Part shown: positions 1 to 9,840 of the stretch, one piece after another
How positions within the stretch are numbered: the first letter of the stretch is position 1
Layout of the letters: each line of letters opens with the position of its first letter
Translations under genes and position numbers: made by a program
Notes under the pieces: generated by a model
Seen by the model: the letters and a program-made list of their open reading frames with translations, nothing else
Database searches by the model: none
Told to the model about the DNA's origin: nothing
Source of the DNA: Zhihengliuella halotolerans
Lineage (GTDB): Bacteria > Actinomycetota > Actinomycetes > Actinomycetales > Micrococcaceae
NCBI RefSeq assembly: GCF_004217565.1
Contig: NZ_SHLA01000001.1
Span: forward strand, 744,001-808,000
Reading direction: 5' to 3'
Length of the DNA stretch: 64,000 nucleotides

Positions 1-1109
1 TCGGCCGCGAGCTCACCCGCGGCCTCGGCGCCGGTGCCAACCCAGAGGTGGGCCGCCAGGCCGCCGAGGACCACGCGGAGGAGATCGAAGAGGTCCTGCG
101 CGGGGCCGACATGGTCTTCGTGACCGCAGGCGAGGGCGGCGGCACGGGTACCGGCGGCGCGCCCGTCGTCGCCCGCATCGCCCGTTCGCTCGGCGCGCTG
201 ACCATCGGCGTGGTGACGCGCCCGTTCACGTTCGAGGGTCGCCGTCGTGCGACCTCGGCCGAGGCCGGAATCGACGCCCTGCGCGACGAGGTCGACACGC
301 TCATCGTCATCCCCAACGACCGACTGCTCTCCATCAGCGACCGCAACGTCTCGGTCCTGGACGCGTTCCGCTCGGCGGACCAGGTGCTGCTCTCCGGCGT
401 GCAGGGCATCACGGACCTGATCACGACTCCGGGCCTGATCAACCTCGACTTCGCCGACGTGAAGTCCGTCATGCAGGGCGCCGGCTCCGCGCTGATGGGC
501 ATCGGTTCGGCACGAGGTGAGGATCGAGCGGTCAAGGCCGCCGAACTCGCCATCGCCTCGCCGCTGCTCGAGGCCTCGATCGACGGGGCGCACGGCGTCC
601 TGCTGTCGATCCAGGGTGGTTCCGACCTCGGCCTCTTCGAGATCAACGAAGCGGCGCGCCTGGTGCAGGAGGTCGCCCACCCGGAGGCCAACATCATCTT
701 CGGTGCGGTCATCGACGACGCGCTGGGAGACGAGGCGCGGGTGACCGTGATCGCCGCCGGATTCGACCAGGTGGACGTGACGAACGCCCCGGCGAACAGC
801 CAGGGCTACGCGAACCCGCAGACGGTGGCCGCCCAGGCCGCGCCGGCCGCGGCCGCTAGTCAGGCGTCCTCCGTCCCGGGCACGATGCCGCTGAACTCGT
901 CGTCGAACGGTCAGTCCGTACCGGGCACCATGCCGCTGAACCCGCCGGCGGCCACGTCTCCGGCACCCGCGTCGGCTCAGTCGGCCGCTGAGCCGGCTCA
1001 GGCCGAGGCGCGGCCCGCGCAGCAGTACGAGGACCTGCCGACGGTCGTCGACCAGGACCTCAGTGCGTCGGAGAGCGACGATCTGGACGTGCCCGACTTC
1101 CTGAAGTAA
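1..1109 (+). CDS. ftsZ: Cell division protein FtsZ (5' end outside window)
   Basis: Tubulin-like GTPase that polymerises into the Z ring at mid-cell. The coding frame starts at base 3 of the window, so the N-terminus is missing and about 368 residues are visible. The T4 GTP-binding signature [10 protein letters not shown] lies near visible residue 45. The T7 loop [11 protein letters not shown], whose Asp completes the active site of the neighbouring subunit, is also present. After the globular domain comes an Ala/Pro/Gln-rich linker of about 110 residues, ending in the conserved C-terminal peptide [10 protein letters not shown] that binds SepF and other anchors. The linker holds two copies of SVPGTMPLN. 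The following genes (pgeF, yggS, sepF, yggT, divIVA) form the usual actinobacterial division cluster, and a strong hairpin terminator follows the stop. The identification is secure. Confidence 0.98.
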   Translation, partial: GRELTRGLGAGANPEVGRQAAEDHAEEIEEVLRGADMVFVTAGEGGGTGTGGAPVVARIARSLGALTIGVVTRPFTFEGRRRATSAEAGIDALRDEVDTLIVIPNDRLLSISDRNVSVLDAFRSADQVLLSGVQGITDLITTPGLINLDFADVKSVMQGAGSALMGIGSARGEDRAVKAAELAIASPLLEASIDGAHGVLLSIQGGSDLGLFEINEAARLVQEVAHPEANIIFGAVIDDALGDEARVTVIAAGFDQVDVTNAPANSQGYANPQTVAAQAAPAAAASQASSVPGTMPLNSSSNGQSVPGTMPLNPPAATSPAPASAQSAAEPAQAEARPAQQYEDLPTVVDQDLSASESDDLDVPDFLK

Positions 1110-1120
1110 GAGCACGGACT

Positions 1121-1163
1121 GCCGCTGGCCGGCCGGGCACCGCCCGGTCGGCCAGCGGCGTTA
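1121..1163 (+). terminator. Hairpin terminator after ftsZ
   Basis: An 18-bp stem (GCCGCTGGCCGGCCGGGC against its near-perfect complement, one mismatch) with a 3-nt loop lies 12 nt after the ftsZ stop and is followed by GTTAAAG. The U-tract is weak, as is common in high-GC actinobacteria. It probably separates ftsZ from pgeF. Confidence 0.75.
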
Positions 1164-1197
1164 AAGAAACCATCAACCTCGAAGGGCGAGGAGTCCC

Positions 1198-1944
1198 ATG
1201 CCGCAGTACAGCCAGGCCGTCGACGGCGGCCTTGTCCGGGTGGCATTCACGACGCGCGAAGAGGGCAACCTGGCCCTGCACGTCGGCGACGATCCGGAGA
1301 CGGTTGCCGCCCGCCGCGCCCGATTGGTCGCAGAGTTGGGGCTCCCGGCCGCCGCGCAGTTCATGGATCAAGTGCACTCGACCGTCGTCGCGCGCCTCGA
1401 GACGCCCGAGCGGCCCGGGCCCACGGCGGACGCGCTCGTCACGGCCGCGGCCGACCTCCCGCTGGCCGTCATGGTCGCGGACTGCCTGCCGGTGGTCTTC
1501 GCGGCCGTATCCGGGGAGAGCGTGGCCCTCGGTGCCGCCCACGCCGGGCGGCGGGGCCTGCTGGATGGGATCCTGCCCGAGACGGTCGACCGCCTGCGCG
1601 AAGCGGTGGACGCGGGCGCTGCCCCGGCGCGCCTGACCGCCTGGATCGGGCCGTCGATCTGCGGTCGCTGCTACGAGGTGCCCGCGTCGATGCGGGCCGA
1701 TGCTGAACGCTTGCTGCCTGGCATCGGCAGCACCACGCGCGGCGGATCTGACGGCCTCGACCTCCCAGGGGCCGCGGCCCGGCAACTGCGCGCGCTGGGG
1801 GTCGACGTCGTCGCTTCGGGCGTGTGCACGCTCGAGGACGATCGTTTCTACTCGTACCGCCGCGACCCTGCCACGGGGCGGATCGCTGGCATCATCTGGA
1901 GGAGCGCCGGTGAGGGCGACGAGACGCGGAAGGACTCACGATGA
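1198..1944 (+). CDS. pgeF: Peptidoglycan editing / polyphenol oxidase family protein (YfiH/PgeF, DUF152)
   Basis: 248 residues, usual length for the YfiH/PgeF family (multicopper oxidoreductase-like or 'laccase-domain' proteins). Members have been described as purine nucleoside phosphorylase-like enzymes and as peptidoglycan-editing factors; which activity applies here is not known. The metal-binding residues are visible: His60 in QFMDQVHST, the Asp-Cys of VADCLPVVF, and the His of GAAHAGRRG. The ATG at 1198 is preceded by a GGGCGAGGAG Shine-Dalgarno. The 3' end overlaps yggS by 4 nt (ATGA), so the two are translationally coupled. The place between ftsZ and yggS is typical of actinobacteria. 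Confidence 0.9.
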   Translation: MPQYSQAVDGGLVRVAFTTREEGNLALHVGDDPETVAARRARLVAELGLPAAAQFMDQVHSTVVARLETPERPGPTADALVTAAADLPLAVMVADCLPVVFAAVSGESVALGAAHAGRRGLLDGILPETVDRLREAVDAGAAPARLTAWIGPSICGRCYEVPASMRADAERLLPGIGSTTRGGSDGLDLPGAAARQLRALGVDVVASGVCTLEDDRFYSYRRDPATGRIAGIIWRSAGEGDETRKDSR

Positions 1945-2735
1945 CTGAGCAGGAGAGCGAAACCCGGCGGGCGGACCTGAGCGAGCGGCTCGGGCGGGTC
2001 CGGCGTCGTATTGCGGAGGCGACGGCGGCGGCCGGGCGTAGCGAGGAACCCGAGCTGATCGTCGTGACCAAGTTCTTTCCGGCCGACGATGTCCGGCATC
2101 TGGCCGCGCTGGGGGTGCGGCAGGTCGGTGAGAACCGCGATCAGGAGGCTGGCGCGAAGGCCGAAGAGAGCACGGACCTGCCACTGCGCTGGCATTTCAT
2201 CGGCCAGCTCCAGACGAACAAGGCCAAGTCGGTCGTCAAGTATGCCGACGTCGTCCAGTCCGTCGACCGGCCGCAGCTCGTCGCGGCGCTCGGGAAGGCC
2301 ATGCGTCGCGAACACGAGCGGCGCGCCGAAAACGGACTGCCGGCCCGCGGTGCCCTGGAAGTCCTGGTTCAAGTTGACCTGCGTACGCCGGAGCAGGCAG
2401 CCGCCGATGAGCAGGATCGGCCGGAGCAGGGCAGGGCGGCGACGCTCGGCCGCGGGGGTGCATCGCCTGCCGACGTGGCCGCGCTCGCGTCCCTCATCGA
2501 GGCCGAGGAGCAGCTGACGCTGGGTGGTGTCATGGCTGTGGCGCCGCTGGGAAGCGATCCGGTCGCGGCGTTCGGCCGGCTCGTGGAGATCTCCCACGCA
2601 TTGCAGCGTGAACACCCCGGAGCCGTCGTCGTCTCGGCGGGGATGAGTCAGGACCTCGAAGCGGCCGTTGCCGCCGGCGCGACACACCTGCGAATTGGCT
2701 CCGATGTGCTCGGGCCGCGGCCTGCGTTGCGGTAG
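1941..2735 (+). CDS. yggS: PLP homeostasis protein YggS/PROSC family
   Basis: 264 residues with the fold-type III alanine-racemase-like barrel that binds pyridoxal phosphate. The family keeps PLP in balance and has no clear catalytic role. The PLP lysine is Lys44 in VVTKFFPADD, and the family motif HFIGQLQTNK follows. The phosphate-binding end THLRIGSDVLGPR is also present. A charged, Gly-rich insertion of about 25 residues (around 153-177) makes it slightly longer than E. coli YggS (234 aa). The start overlaps the pgeF stop by 4 nt. It lies between ftsZ-linked pgeF and sepF as in most Gram-positives. Confidence 0.95.
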   Translation: MTEQESETRRADLSERLGRVRRRIAEATAAAGRSEEPELIVVTKFFPADDVRHLAALGVRQVGENRDQEAGAKAEESTDLPLRWHFIGQLQTNKAKSVVKYADVVQSVDRPQLVAALGKAMRREHERRAENGLPARGALEVLVQVDLRTPEQAAADEQDRPEQGRAATLGRGGASPADVAALASLIEAEEQLTLGGVMAVAPLGSDPVAAFGRLVEISHALQREHPGAVVVSAGMSQDLEAAVAAGATHLRIGSDVLGPRPALR

Positions 2736-2803
2736 CGTCAAATCAAGCGGATGAGCCAGCGAACGTGAGGCGCTGGGCCGCGCACGACTAAAAGGAGAAG
2801 ACC

Positions 2804-3343
2804 ATGGCTGGCGCACTGCGCAAGACGATGATCTACCTGGGGCTTGCTGACGGCGACGAGCACTACGACGACGATCAGCGTGTCGAGGCGGCCGAACGCC
2901 AAGACCGCGAGGACGTGCGCCGTGCCGAGCCGGCCCCGGCCAAGGAGGCGAAGCCCGCCCAGGCGGCGGTCAAGCCCGAAACGCAGGTGTCCGACAACGA
3001 ATACCGGGCGCCGGTGACGCCCATCAAGCGCGCGGCTTCATCGAGGGACGAGGATTTCGAATTGCGCCAGATTACGACCGTTCACCCACGCTCGTACAAC
3101 GATGCCAAGATCATCGGTGAGAGCTTCCGTGACGGGATCCCGGTGATCATGAACGTCACCGACATGGGGGAGGCTGAGGCCAAGCGACTCGTCGACTTCT
3201 CAGCAGGCATCGTCTTCGGTCTGCGCGGTACCATTGAGCGCGTCACCAATAAGGTGTTCCTTCTCTCTCCGGCTACCGTCGAGATCCTTGGCGAGGACAA
3301 GAAGGCCTCGGAGGAGCAGTCCGCCTTCTTCAACCAAAGCTAG
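2804..3343 (+). CDS. sepF: Cell division protein SepF
   Basis: 179 residues. SepF tethers FtsZ filaments to the membrane, in actinobacteria in place of FtsA. The N-terminus [14 protein letters not shown] is the amphipathic membrane-targeting helix. A charged linker spans about 25-85, and the C-terminal FtsZ-binding domain (about 90-170) contains [18 protein letters not shown] and [14 protein letters not shown] strong AAAAGGAG Shine-Dalgarno sits 8 nt before the ATG. It is followed at 15 nt by yggT, so the two are probably cotranscribed. Confidence 0.97.
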   Translation: MAGALRKTMIYLGLADGDEHYDDDQRVEAAERQDREDVRRAEPAPAKEAKPAQAAVKPETQVSDNEYRAPVTPIKRAASSRDEDFELRQITTVHPRSYNDAKIIGESFRDGIPVIMNVTDMGEAEAKRLVDFSAGIVFGLRGTIERVTNKVFLLSPATVEILGEDKKASEEQSAFFNQS

Positions 3344-3358
3344 CCCGAAAGTCGGTCC

Positions 3359-3649
3359 GTGGAACTACTGCTCGCTCTGGTCTACATCGTCCTGACTGTC
3401 TTTCAGGTCACGTTGATGATCAGGATTGTCTACGACGTCGTCCAGATGTTCGCCCACTCGTGGCGCCCGTCGGGCTTTGCGCTCGTCGTCGCATCATTCG
3501 TCTACCGCTTGACGGACCCGCCGATGCGCTGGCTGCGATCCAAGGTCAAGCCCCTAGACCTCGGGGGGATGCGCCTGGACCTGGCATTCCTCATCCTGTT
3601 CTTCGCGGTTGTCATCGCGAAACTGGTCGTTTCATCGATTGCTCACTAG
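3359..3649 (+). CDS. YggT family membrane protein
   Basis: 96 residues with two predicted membrane segments (about 3-25 and 70-93) joined by a basic loop containing the family motif TDPPMRWLRSKVKPL. YggT proteins are small integral membrane proteins of unresolved function, regularly found between sepF and divIVA. The GTG start at 3359 lies 15 nt after sepF. Upstream, GAAAGTCGG is only a weak Shine-Dalgarno, so reinitiation after sepF is likely. Confidence 0.88.
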   Translation: MELLLALVYIVLTVFQVTLMIRIVYDVVQMFAHSWRPSGFALVVASFVYRLTDPPMRWLRSKVKPLDLGGMRLDLAFLILFFAVVIAKLVVSSIAH

Positions 3650-3702
3650 TGCAAAGATGCTCATAAAAAATGGCCAATATTTAGTCGAACCGCCAAGACC
3701 GT

Positions 3703-3708
3703 TATAGT
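3703..3708 (+). promoter_or_regulatory. Candidate divIVA promoter (-10 TATAGT)
   Basis: TATAGT at 3703-3708, with TTAGTC at 3681-3686 as a possible -35 (16-nt spacer), lies in a locally AT-rich stretch (3650-3720). It would give a leader of about 100 nt that can form two GC-rich hairpins before divIVA. Inferred from sequence only. Confidence 0.5.
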
Positions 3709-3815
3709 CTTGTAAACGAAGTGCCCCGGAGCCCAGCTTCCGGAGCAACGCATGTGACAAGCCGCCCGGCAGGAAACACTGCCGCCGGGAGAGACCTAAG
3801 TATTGAGGTGACCAG

Positions 3816-4532
3816 ATGGCGCTCACGCCAGAAGACGTTGTCAACAAACGATTCCAGCCGACCAAGTTCCGTGAGGGCTACGATCAGGATGAGGTTGACG
3901 ATTTTCTTGACGAGATCGTCGTCGAGCTGCGTCGCCTGAATCAGGAGAACGACGAGCTCCGTCGTCGCGTAGCCGAATTCGAGTCCGGCGATGGCGCCGA
4001 GACCGCAGCCGTTCCGGCGCCGGTCGCAGCCGCCCCGGCGGGCAAGGTCGAGGAAAAGACCGAGGACAAGCCGGAGGCCAAGGCCGACAAGAAGGCCGTG
4101 GTCGAGGAGAAGGCCGAGAAGCCTGCGGAGGCAGCGCCCGCCGCCGAGCCGAAGAAGACGGCTGCAGCAGCTCCTGCCGCACCGGCAGCTGCCGCTGCCC
4201 CGGCAGCAGGCTCTGCGGAGTCCGCCGCTGGTGTTCTCGCGATGGCTCAGCGCCTGCACGACGAGTACGTCAGCGAAGGCAGCCAGAAGCGCGACAAGAT
4301 CATCGCCGAGGCCCAGACCCAGGCGAAGACCTTGGTCGCAGAGGCCGAGGAGAAGAGCCGTCAGACGCTGAATGCGCTCGAGGTCCAGAAGACCGAACTC
4401 GAGCAGAAGGTCGACTCGCTGCGCACCTTCGAGCGCGACTACCGCGGTCGCCTCAAGGCCTACATCGAGGGCCAGCTGCGCGAACTGGACGCGAAGGGTT
4501 CCTCCGCGCCGGACAAGGCGGAGAGCGCCTAA
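3816..4532 (+). CDS. divIVA: DivIVA/Wag31 polar growth and division coiled-coil protein
   Basis: 238 residues. DivIVA (Wag31 in mycobacteria) binds negatively curved membrane at poles and septa and directs cell-wall growth. The N-terminal DivIVA domain (1-55) holds ALTPEDVVNKRF and YDQDEVDDFLDEIV and runs into a coiled coil. A long Ala/Pro/Lys/Glu linker (about 60-135) is typical of actinobacterial DivIVA. A second coiled coil (about 140-225) contains LAMAQRLHDEYVSEG and SLRTFERDYRGRLKAYIEGQL. The ATG is preceded by the Shine-Dalgarno-like GAGGTGACCAG. It closes the division cluster and ends in a strong terminator. Confidence 0.96.
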   Translation: MALTPEDVVNKRFQPTKFREGYDQDEVDDFLDEIVVELRRLNQENDELRRRVAEFESGDGAETAAVPAPVAAAPAGKVEEKTEDKPEAKADKKAVVEEKAEKPAEAAPAAEPKKTAAAAPAAPAAAAAPAAGSAESAAGVLAMAQRLHDEYVSEGSQKRDKIIAEAQTQAKTLVAEAEEKSRQTLNALEVQKTELEQKVDSLRTFERDYRGRLKAYIEGQLRELDAKGSSAPDKAESA

Positions 4533-4543
4533 CCTGCAACGAA

Positions 4544-4580
4544 CACGATCGGCGGCCGGAACTACCGGCCGCCGATCGTG
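4544..4580 (+). terminator. Perfect hairpin terminator after divIVA
   Basis: A 16-bp perfect stem (CACGATCGGCGGCCGG / CCGGCCGCCGATCGTG) with loop AACTA starts 12 nt after the divIVA stop. It is followed by CGTTAAG, with almost no U-tract. It separates the division cluster from lspA. Confidence 0.8.
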
Positions 4581-4598
4581 CGTTAAGCCACTGCGGCC

Positions 4599-5186
4599 GT
4601 GAGAGCCTCGCGCCGCACGTACTCGAGACTGGAGCCAGCCACCGTGGAAGCAGCACCCCGCACGAAACCACCGCGCCGACTCACCCTGATGGGTGTCGTC
4701 TTCGCTGTGGCCCTCGGGCTCGACCAGCTCACCAAATGGCTGGTGCAGTCGACGATGGAGCTTGGCGAGACGATCCCTGTCATCGATCCGATCCTCAGCT
4801 GGCACTACATCCTCAACCCGGGGGCCGCGTTTTCCATCGGGACGAACATCACGTGGGTTTTCACACTGTTTCAGGCGGCGGTCGTTGTCTACATCGCGGT
4901 GATCGCCTCCCGCGTCCGATACACCCCGTGGGCACTCGCGCTCGGCGGGGTTGCCGGCGGAGCCGCCGGAAACCTGGTTGACCGGCTCTTCCGGGAACCC
5001 TCGTTCGGGATGGGCCACGTCGTCGACTTCATCGCCGTTCCGAAGTTCGCGGTCTTCAATATCGCCGACTCCTTCGTGGTGTGCTCGATGATCGCCGCCT
5101 GTCTGCTGATCTTCCGCGGTGTCAACCTCGACGGCCGACGTCCAGACGCCGAAGAAGCGCGTTCGACCGACGACGAGGCGGCCTGA
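4599..5186 (+). CDS. lspA: Lipoprotein signal peptidase (signal peptidase II)
   Basis: 195 residues from GTG 4599. A second GTG at 4644 (180 residues) has a better Shine-Dalgarno (GGAG at 4631-4634) and may be the true start. LspA is an inner-membrane aspartyl protease that cleaves prolipoprotein signal peptides after lipidation. Four membrane segments are visible. Catalytic motifs are present: NPGAAFS, GGAAGNLVDRLF with the first Asp, and VFNIADSFV with the second. The charged C-terminal tail is DGRRPDAEEARSTDDEAA. The stop is followed immediately by the rluD ATG, the usual lspA-rluD pairing. Confidence 0.95.
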   Translation: MRASRRTYSRLEPATVEAAPRTKPPRRLTLMGVVFAVALGLDQLTKWLVQSTMELGETIPVIDPILSWHYILNPGAAFSIGTNITWVFTLFQAAVVVYIAVIASRVRYTPWALALGGVAGGAAGNLVDRLFREPSFGMGHVVDFIAVPKFAVFNIADSFVVCSMIAACLLIFRGVNLDGRRPDAEEARSTDDEAA

Positions 5187-6110
5187 ATGCCGGTACTGGA
5201 GGCCGCTGAGTACGACGAGGGAACCCGCGTGGACGCGTTCGTCGCCGACATGCTGGGGATCTCCCGCTCCCACGCAGCCCAGCTGTGCAAAGACGGGCAT
5301 GTCCTCATCGGGGAGAAGAAAGCGGCGAAGTCGCGTCGACTCACGACGGGGGAGAGCGTGCACGTCACGGTTCCGGAGCGTCCGGACCCGTTGGAAGTGA
5401 AAGTTGAGGCCGTGGAAGCACTGAAAATCATCGCCGAGACCGACGACTACGTCGTCATCGACAAACCGGTCGGTGTCGCCGCGCATCCATCGCCCGGATG
5501 GGTCGGCCCCACCGTCGTCGGCGCCCTAGCCGCCGAGGGCTACCGGATCAGCACGTCCGGCGCGGCCGAGCGGCAGGGGATCGTCCACCGGCTCGACGTC
5601 GGCACGTCCGGCCTCATGGTCGTGGCCACGAGCGAGCGCGCCTACACGGCGCTCAAGCAGGCGTTCCGGGACCGGACGCCGAAGAAGGTCTACCACACGG
5701 TGGTCCAGGGGATCCCGGACCCGCTCAAGGGGACCATCGACGCGCCCATCGGTCGACACCCCGGCCACGACTGGAAGTTCGCCGTCATGGAGGACGGCCG
5801 CGACTCGATCACCCACTACGAGGTCATCGAGGCTTTCGGTCGTGCATCACTGACCGAGGTCCACCTCGAGACCGGCCGCACGCACCAGATCCGTGTGCAC
5901 TTCTCGGCGCTGAAACACCCATGCGCCGGCGATCTGACCTACGGAGCGGACCCGAAGCTGGCCGCCGCACTCGGTTTGACCCGCCAGTGGCTGCACGCCC
6001 ACCGGCTGGGGTTCCCGCACCCGGTTTCCGGCGAGTGGGTGGAGTACGTCAGCGACTATCCCGCGGACCTGCAGGGCGCGCTCGAGCTCCTCCGCGACGG
6101 ACTGCACTAG
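5187..6110 (+). CDS. rluD: Pseudouridine synthase, RluA/RluD family
   Basis: 307 residues. It isomerises uridine to pseudouridine in large-subunit rRNA (the RluD subgroup acts on helix 69). An S4 RNA-binding domain occupies about 12-75 ([19 protein letters not shown]). The catalytic motif [14 protein letters not shown] carries the active-site Asp, and [19 protein letters not shown] is the C-terminal family signature. Its ATG abuts the lspA stop (TGAATG), so the two are cotranscribed and probably coupled. The exact target site cannot be read from the sequence. Confidence 0.94.
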   Translation: MPVLEAAEYDEGTRVDAFVADMLGISRSHAAQLCKDGHVLIGEKKAAKSRRLTTGESVHVTVPERPDPLEVKVEAVEALKIIAETDDYVVIDKPVGVAAHPSPGWVGPTVVGALAAEGYRISTSGAAERQGIVHRLDVGTSGLMVVATSERAYTALKQAFRDRTPKKVYHTVVQGIPDPLKGTIDAPIGRHPGHDWKFAVMEDGRDSITHYEVIEAFGRASLTEVHLETGRTHQIRVHFSALKHPCAGDLTYGADPKLAAALGLTRQWLHAHRLGFPHPVSGEWVEYVSDYPADLQGALELLRDGLH

Positions 6111-6194
6111 AAACCGCCGCCCGGAACGACGGCGTTCGGTGCGGTTGGCGCGCCGGCTTCCCGGGCCCGGTGCGCAAACGTCCCCCGTGGCTTC

Positions 6195-6200
6195 TAGAAT
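6195..6200 (+). promoter_or_regulatory. Leaderless -10 element TAGAAT for dnaE
   Basis: TAGAAT ends 6 nt before the GTG start of dnaE. There is no Shine-Dalgarno sequence in the gap. Transcription would begin at or next to the start codon, giving a leaderless mRNA. Confidence 0.65.
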
Positions 6201-6206
6201 GTTCTG

Positions 6207-9200
6207 GTGGCTAATCAAGACGGTTTCGTTCATCTGCACACGCACACCGAGTACTCGATGCTCGACGGGGCGGCGCGCTTGCCCGAGCTCTTCAAGGAGA
6301 CGGAGCGGCTGGGCATGGACGCCATCGCCACGACCGATCACGGCTACCTCTTCGGCGCCTTCGACTTCTGGAACAAGGCGACGAGCGCCGGGATCAAGCC
6401 GATCATCGGCGTCGAAGCCTACGTCACGCCGGGCACTGAGCGGCACGACAAGACGCGTGTGAAGTGGCGCACCGAGGAAGCCCAGAAGGGCGACGACGTC
6501 TCCGGTGGCGGTCTCTATACGCACATGACGCTGCTCAGCTACAACAACACGGGCATGCGCAACCTCTTCAAGGGCGGTTCGACAGCGTCCCTGGACTCGC
6601 CGCTGGGCAAGTACCCGCGCTGGGACCGTGAGCTGCTCAACAAGCACGCCGAGGGCATGATCGCCACGACGGGCTGCCCTTCGGGCGAGGTGCAGACCAG
6701 ACTGCGCCTCGGCCAGTACGAGGAGGCCAAGAAGTCCGCGGCGGAGTTCCGCGAAATCTTCGGTGCCGAGAATTACTTCTGCGAGCTCATGGACCACGGG
6801 CTGCAGATCGAGCGGCGCGTGACCAAGGACCTGCTGCGGCTGGCCAAGGAGCTCCAGCTGCCGCTGTTGGCCACCAACGACCTGCACTACACGCACGAGC
6901 ACGACGCGAAGGCGCACGAGGCGCTGCTCGCCATCAACTCGGGGTCGACGCTCAATGAGCCGACCTACGACCAGGGCGGCTCCCGCTTCGCGTTCTCGGG
7001 TTCCGGATACTACGTCAAGAGCCCACGCGAGATGCGCGAGTTGTTCAAGGAGATGCCCGAGGCGTGCGACAACACGCTGCTCATCGCAGAACGCGCCGAG
7101 GTCTCCTTCGACATGGACGCCAACTACATGCCGAAGTACCCGTGCCCGGAGGGCGAGGACGAGACCAGCTGGCTCATCAAGGAGGTCGACAAGGGCCTGC
7201 ATTACAGGTACCCGGACGGCATCCCGGACGACGTCCGGAGGCAGGCCGACTACGAGCTGGACATCATCATCAAGATGGGATTCCCGGGCTACTTCCTCGT
7301 CGTGGCCGACTTCATCAACTGGTCCAAAGACAACGGGATCCGTGTCGGACCGGGCCGCGGCTCCGGCGCCGGCTCCATGGTCGCCTACGCCATGCGCATC
7401 ACCGACCTGGACCCGCTCAAGCATGGCCTGATCTTCGAGCGCTTCCTCAACCCGGACCGCGTGTCCATGCCCGACTTCGACGTCGACTTCGATGATCGCC
7501 GCCGCTCCGAAGTCATCAAGTACGTGACCGAGAAGTACGGCGACGAGCGCGTCGCGATGATCGTCACCTATGGTTCGATCAAGACCAAGCAGGCGCTCAA
7601 GGACTCCTCGCGCGTCCTCGGCTACCCGTTCAGCATGGGCGAGCAGCTGACCAAAGCGCTGCCGCCGGCCGTCATGGCCAAAGACATCCCGCTCAAGGAC
7701 ATCGAGGACCCGAAGGCGCAGCGCTACGCCGAAGCCGGTGACTTCCGCAACCTGATCGCCAACGACCCGGAGGCTGCCCGCGTCTTCGAGACTGCGAAGG
7801 GTCTCGAGGGCCTGAAGCGCCAGTGGGGCGTGCACGCCGCCGGTGTGATCATGAGCTCGGACCCCGTCATCGACGTCATCCCGATCATGCGCCGCCTCCA
7901 GGACGGTCAGGTCATCACGCAGTTCGACTACCCGACGTGCGAGGGTCTCGGCCTGATCAAGATGGACTTCCTCGGCCTGCGCAACCTCACGATCGTCTCC
8001 GACGCGATCGAGAACATCCAGGCGAACAAGGGCGAGACCCTCGACCTCGAGCGGCTGGAGACGGACGACCGTGCCTCCTACGAGCTGCTGGCCCGCGGCG
8101 ACACGCTCGGCGTGTTCCAGCTCGACGGCGGGCCAATGCGCGCCCTGCTGCGCCTGATGCGGCCCGACAACTTCGAGGACATCTCCGCCGTCATCGCGCT
8201 GTATCGACCGGGTCCGATGGGCGCGAACTCGCACAACAACTACGCCCTGCGCAAGAACGGCCTCCAGGAGGTCACGCCGATCCACCCCGAGCTCGAGGAG
8301 CCGCTCAAGGAGATCCTCGACACGACCTACGGCCTGATCGTGTATCAGGAGCAGGTCATGGCCATCGCGCAGAAGGTTGCCGGCTACTCGCTCGGCCAGG
8401 CCGACATCCTGCGCCGCGCGATGGGCAAGAAGAAGAAATCGGAGCTGGACAAGCAGTACGCGGCATTCCACCAGGGCATGATCGACGGCGGCTTCTCCGA
8501 GGCCGCGATCAAGTCGCTCTGGGACATCCTGCTTCCGTTCTCGGACTACGCGTTCAACAAGGCTCACTCGGCTGCGTACGGTCTGGTCTCCTACTGGACC
8601 GCCTATCTCAAGGCCCACCACCCGGCGGAGTACATGGCCGCGCTGCTGACCTCAGTCGGCGACGACAAGGACAAGCTGGCCATGTACCTCAACGAGTGCC
8701 GGCGCATGGGCATCACGGTGCTGCCGCCGGACGTCTCCGAATCGGCGCTGAACTTCACCCCGGTCGGCAAGGACATCCGCTTCGGCATGGGCGCCATCCG
8801 CAACGTGGGCACCAACGTCGTCAACGCCATGGTTGAGGCGCGCGAGGAGAAGGGGCGCTTCGAGTCGTTCAGCGACTTCCTCCAGAAGGTCCCGGCCGTC
8901 GTCTGCAACAAGCGCACGATCGAGTCGCTCATCAAGGCCGGGGCGTTCGACGAGCTGGGGCATGCGCGCCGTGCGCTCGCGATGATCCACGAGGAGGCCG
9001 TCGACTCTGTCGTCGTGCTCAAGCGCAACGAGGCAGCCAACCAGTTCGACCTCTTCAGCGGGCTCGATGGCGACGCCGCCGGATCCAGCCTGACCGTCGA
9101 GATCCCGGACCTGCCCGAGTGGGAGAAGAAGGACAAGCTCGGCTTCGAGCGCGAAATGCTGGGTCTCTACGTCTCCGACCACCCGCTGCAGGGCCTCGGC

Positions 9201-9767
9201 GGCGTGCTCGAGCAGCATGCAGACATGCCCGTCAACCATCTGCTCGGCGAGGACGGTCCCCATGACGGGCAGATGGTCAAAATCGCGGGCATGATCACCT
9301 CGCTGCAGCGGCGTATCGCGAAGTCGAGCGGCAACCCGTACGCGCGGTGCGAGGTCGAGGACATGTCGGGTTCCATCGAGGTCATGTTCTTCGGCCAGGC
9401 CTACGGGCCGATCGCGTCCGTGCTCGCCGAGGATCTCATCGTCGTGATCAAGGGCCGTTTCCAGAGGCGCGACGACGGCGCGATCAGCATCTCCGCGCAG
9501 GAGATGACGATCCCGGAGATCAGCGAGGACGGGCTCGCCGGGCCCGTTGTGATCTCGATGCACAGCCACAAGGCCACGGAGGAGGTCGTCTCGCAGCTGG
9601 GCAGTGTGCTGCAGACGCACCCGGGCAACACGGAGGTCCGCGTCAAGCTCGCGGGCACGCGGACCGTGCAGCTGATGCGTCTCGGTCCGGATTTCCGGGT
9701 CAACCCCAACCCGGCGCTGTTCGGCGACCTCAAGGTCCTGCTCGGGCCCGCCTGCCTCGACGTCTAG
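6207..9767 (+). CDS. dnaE: DNA polymerase III subunit alpha (DnaE1)
   Basis: 1186 residues, the replicative polymerase of the holoenzyme. The N-terminal PHP domain starts [15 protein letters not shown] and continues to about residue 280; in actinobacteria it provides proofreading 3'-5' exonuclease. The catalytic aspartates lie in [12 protein letters not shown], preceded by [14 protein letters not shown] helix-hairpin-helix region follows. The C-terminal OB fold is [20 protein letters not shown]. Length and PHP histidines fit DnaE1 rather than the mutagenic DnaE2. The GTG start is supported by the leaderless -10 element and by the [20 protein letters not shown]-terminus. Confidence 0.98.
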   Translation: MANQDGFVHLHTHTEYSMLDGAARLPELFKETERLGMDAIATTDHGYLFGAFDFWNKATSAGIKPIIGVEAYVTPGTERHDKTRVKWRTEEAQKGDDVSGGGLYTHMTLLSYNNTGMRNLFKGGSTASLDSPLGKYPRWDRELLNKHAEGMIATTGCPSGEVQTRLRLGQYEEAKKSAAEFREIFGAENYFCELMDHGLQIERRVTKDLLRLAKELQLPLLATNDLHYTHEHDAKAHEALLAINSGSTLNEPTYDQGGSRFAFSGSGYYVKSPREMRELFKEMPEACDNTLLIAERAEVSFDMDANYMPKYPCPEGEDETSWLIKEVDKGLHYRYPDGIPDDVRRQADYELDIIIKMGFPGYFLVVADFINWSKDNGIRVGPGRGSGAGSMVAYAMRITDLDPLKHGLIFERFLNPDRVSMPDFDVDFDDRRRSEVIKYVTEKYGDERVAMIVTYGSIKTKQALKDSSRVLGYPFSMGEQLTKALPPAVMAKDIPLKDIEDPKAQRYAEAGDFRNLIANDPEAARVFETAKGLEGLKRQWGVHAAGVIMSSDPVIDVIPIMRRLQDGQVITQFDYPTCEGLGLIKMDFLGLRNLTIVSDAIENIQANKGETLDLERLETDDRASYELLARGDTLGVFQLDGGPMRALLRLMRPDNFEDISAVIALYRPGPMGANSHNNYALRKNGLQEVTPIHPELEEPLKEILDTTYGLIVYQEQVMAIAQKVAGYSLGQADILRRAMGKKKKSELDKQYAAFHQGMIDGGFSEAAIKSLWDILLPFSDYAFNKAHSAAYGLVSYWTAYLKAHHPAEYMAALLTSVGDDKDKLAMYLNECRRMGITVLPPDVSESALNFTPVGKDIRFGMGAIRNVGTNVVNAMVEAREEKGRFESFSDFLQKVPAVVCNKRTIESLIKAGAFDELGHARRALAMIHEEAVDSVVVLKRNEAANQFDLFSGLDGDAAGSSLTVEIPDLPEWEKKDKLGFEREMLGLYVSDHPLQGLGGVLEQHADMPVNHLLGEDGPHDGQMVKIAGMITSLQRRIAKSSGNPYARCEVEDMSGSIEVMFFGQAYGPIASVLAEDLIVVIKGRFQRRDDGAISISAQEMTIPEISEDGLAGPVVISMHSHKATEEVVSQLGSVLQTHPGNTEVRVKLAGTRTVQLMRLGPDFRVNPNPALFGDLKVLLGPACLDV

Positions 9768-9827
9768 CGCCAATCGGACGCGGCGTCACACGCGGGTACG
9801 ACGACGGCGACCGCCCGGTTGCGCACG

Positions 9828-9833
9828 TAAACT
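9828..9833 (+). promoter_or_regulatory. Leaderless -10 element TAAACT for hisD
   Basis: TAAACT ends 7 nt before the hisD GTG with no Shine-Dalgarno between. This supports both a leaderless transcript and the chosen start. Confidence 0.65.
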
Positions 9834-9840
9834 TGCTCAC

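Noticed and set aside
4548-4580. Inverted repeat after divIVA as a possible mobile-element end or attachment site
   Set aside because: It is a compact hairpin right after a stop codon, one of many such terminators here, with no associated transposase or integrase.
5847-8621. Very long minus-strand open frame (over 900 codons) opposite rluD and dnaE
   Set aside because: It mirrors the codon bias of dnaE in the antisense frame, has no family motif, and lies fully inside secure genes. High-GC codon use creates such frames.
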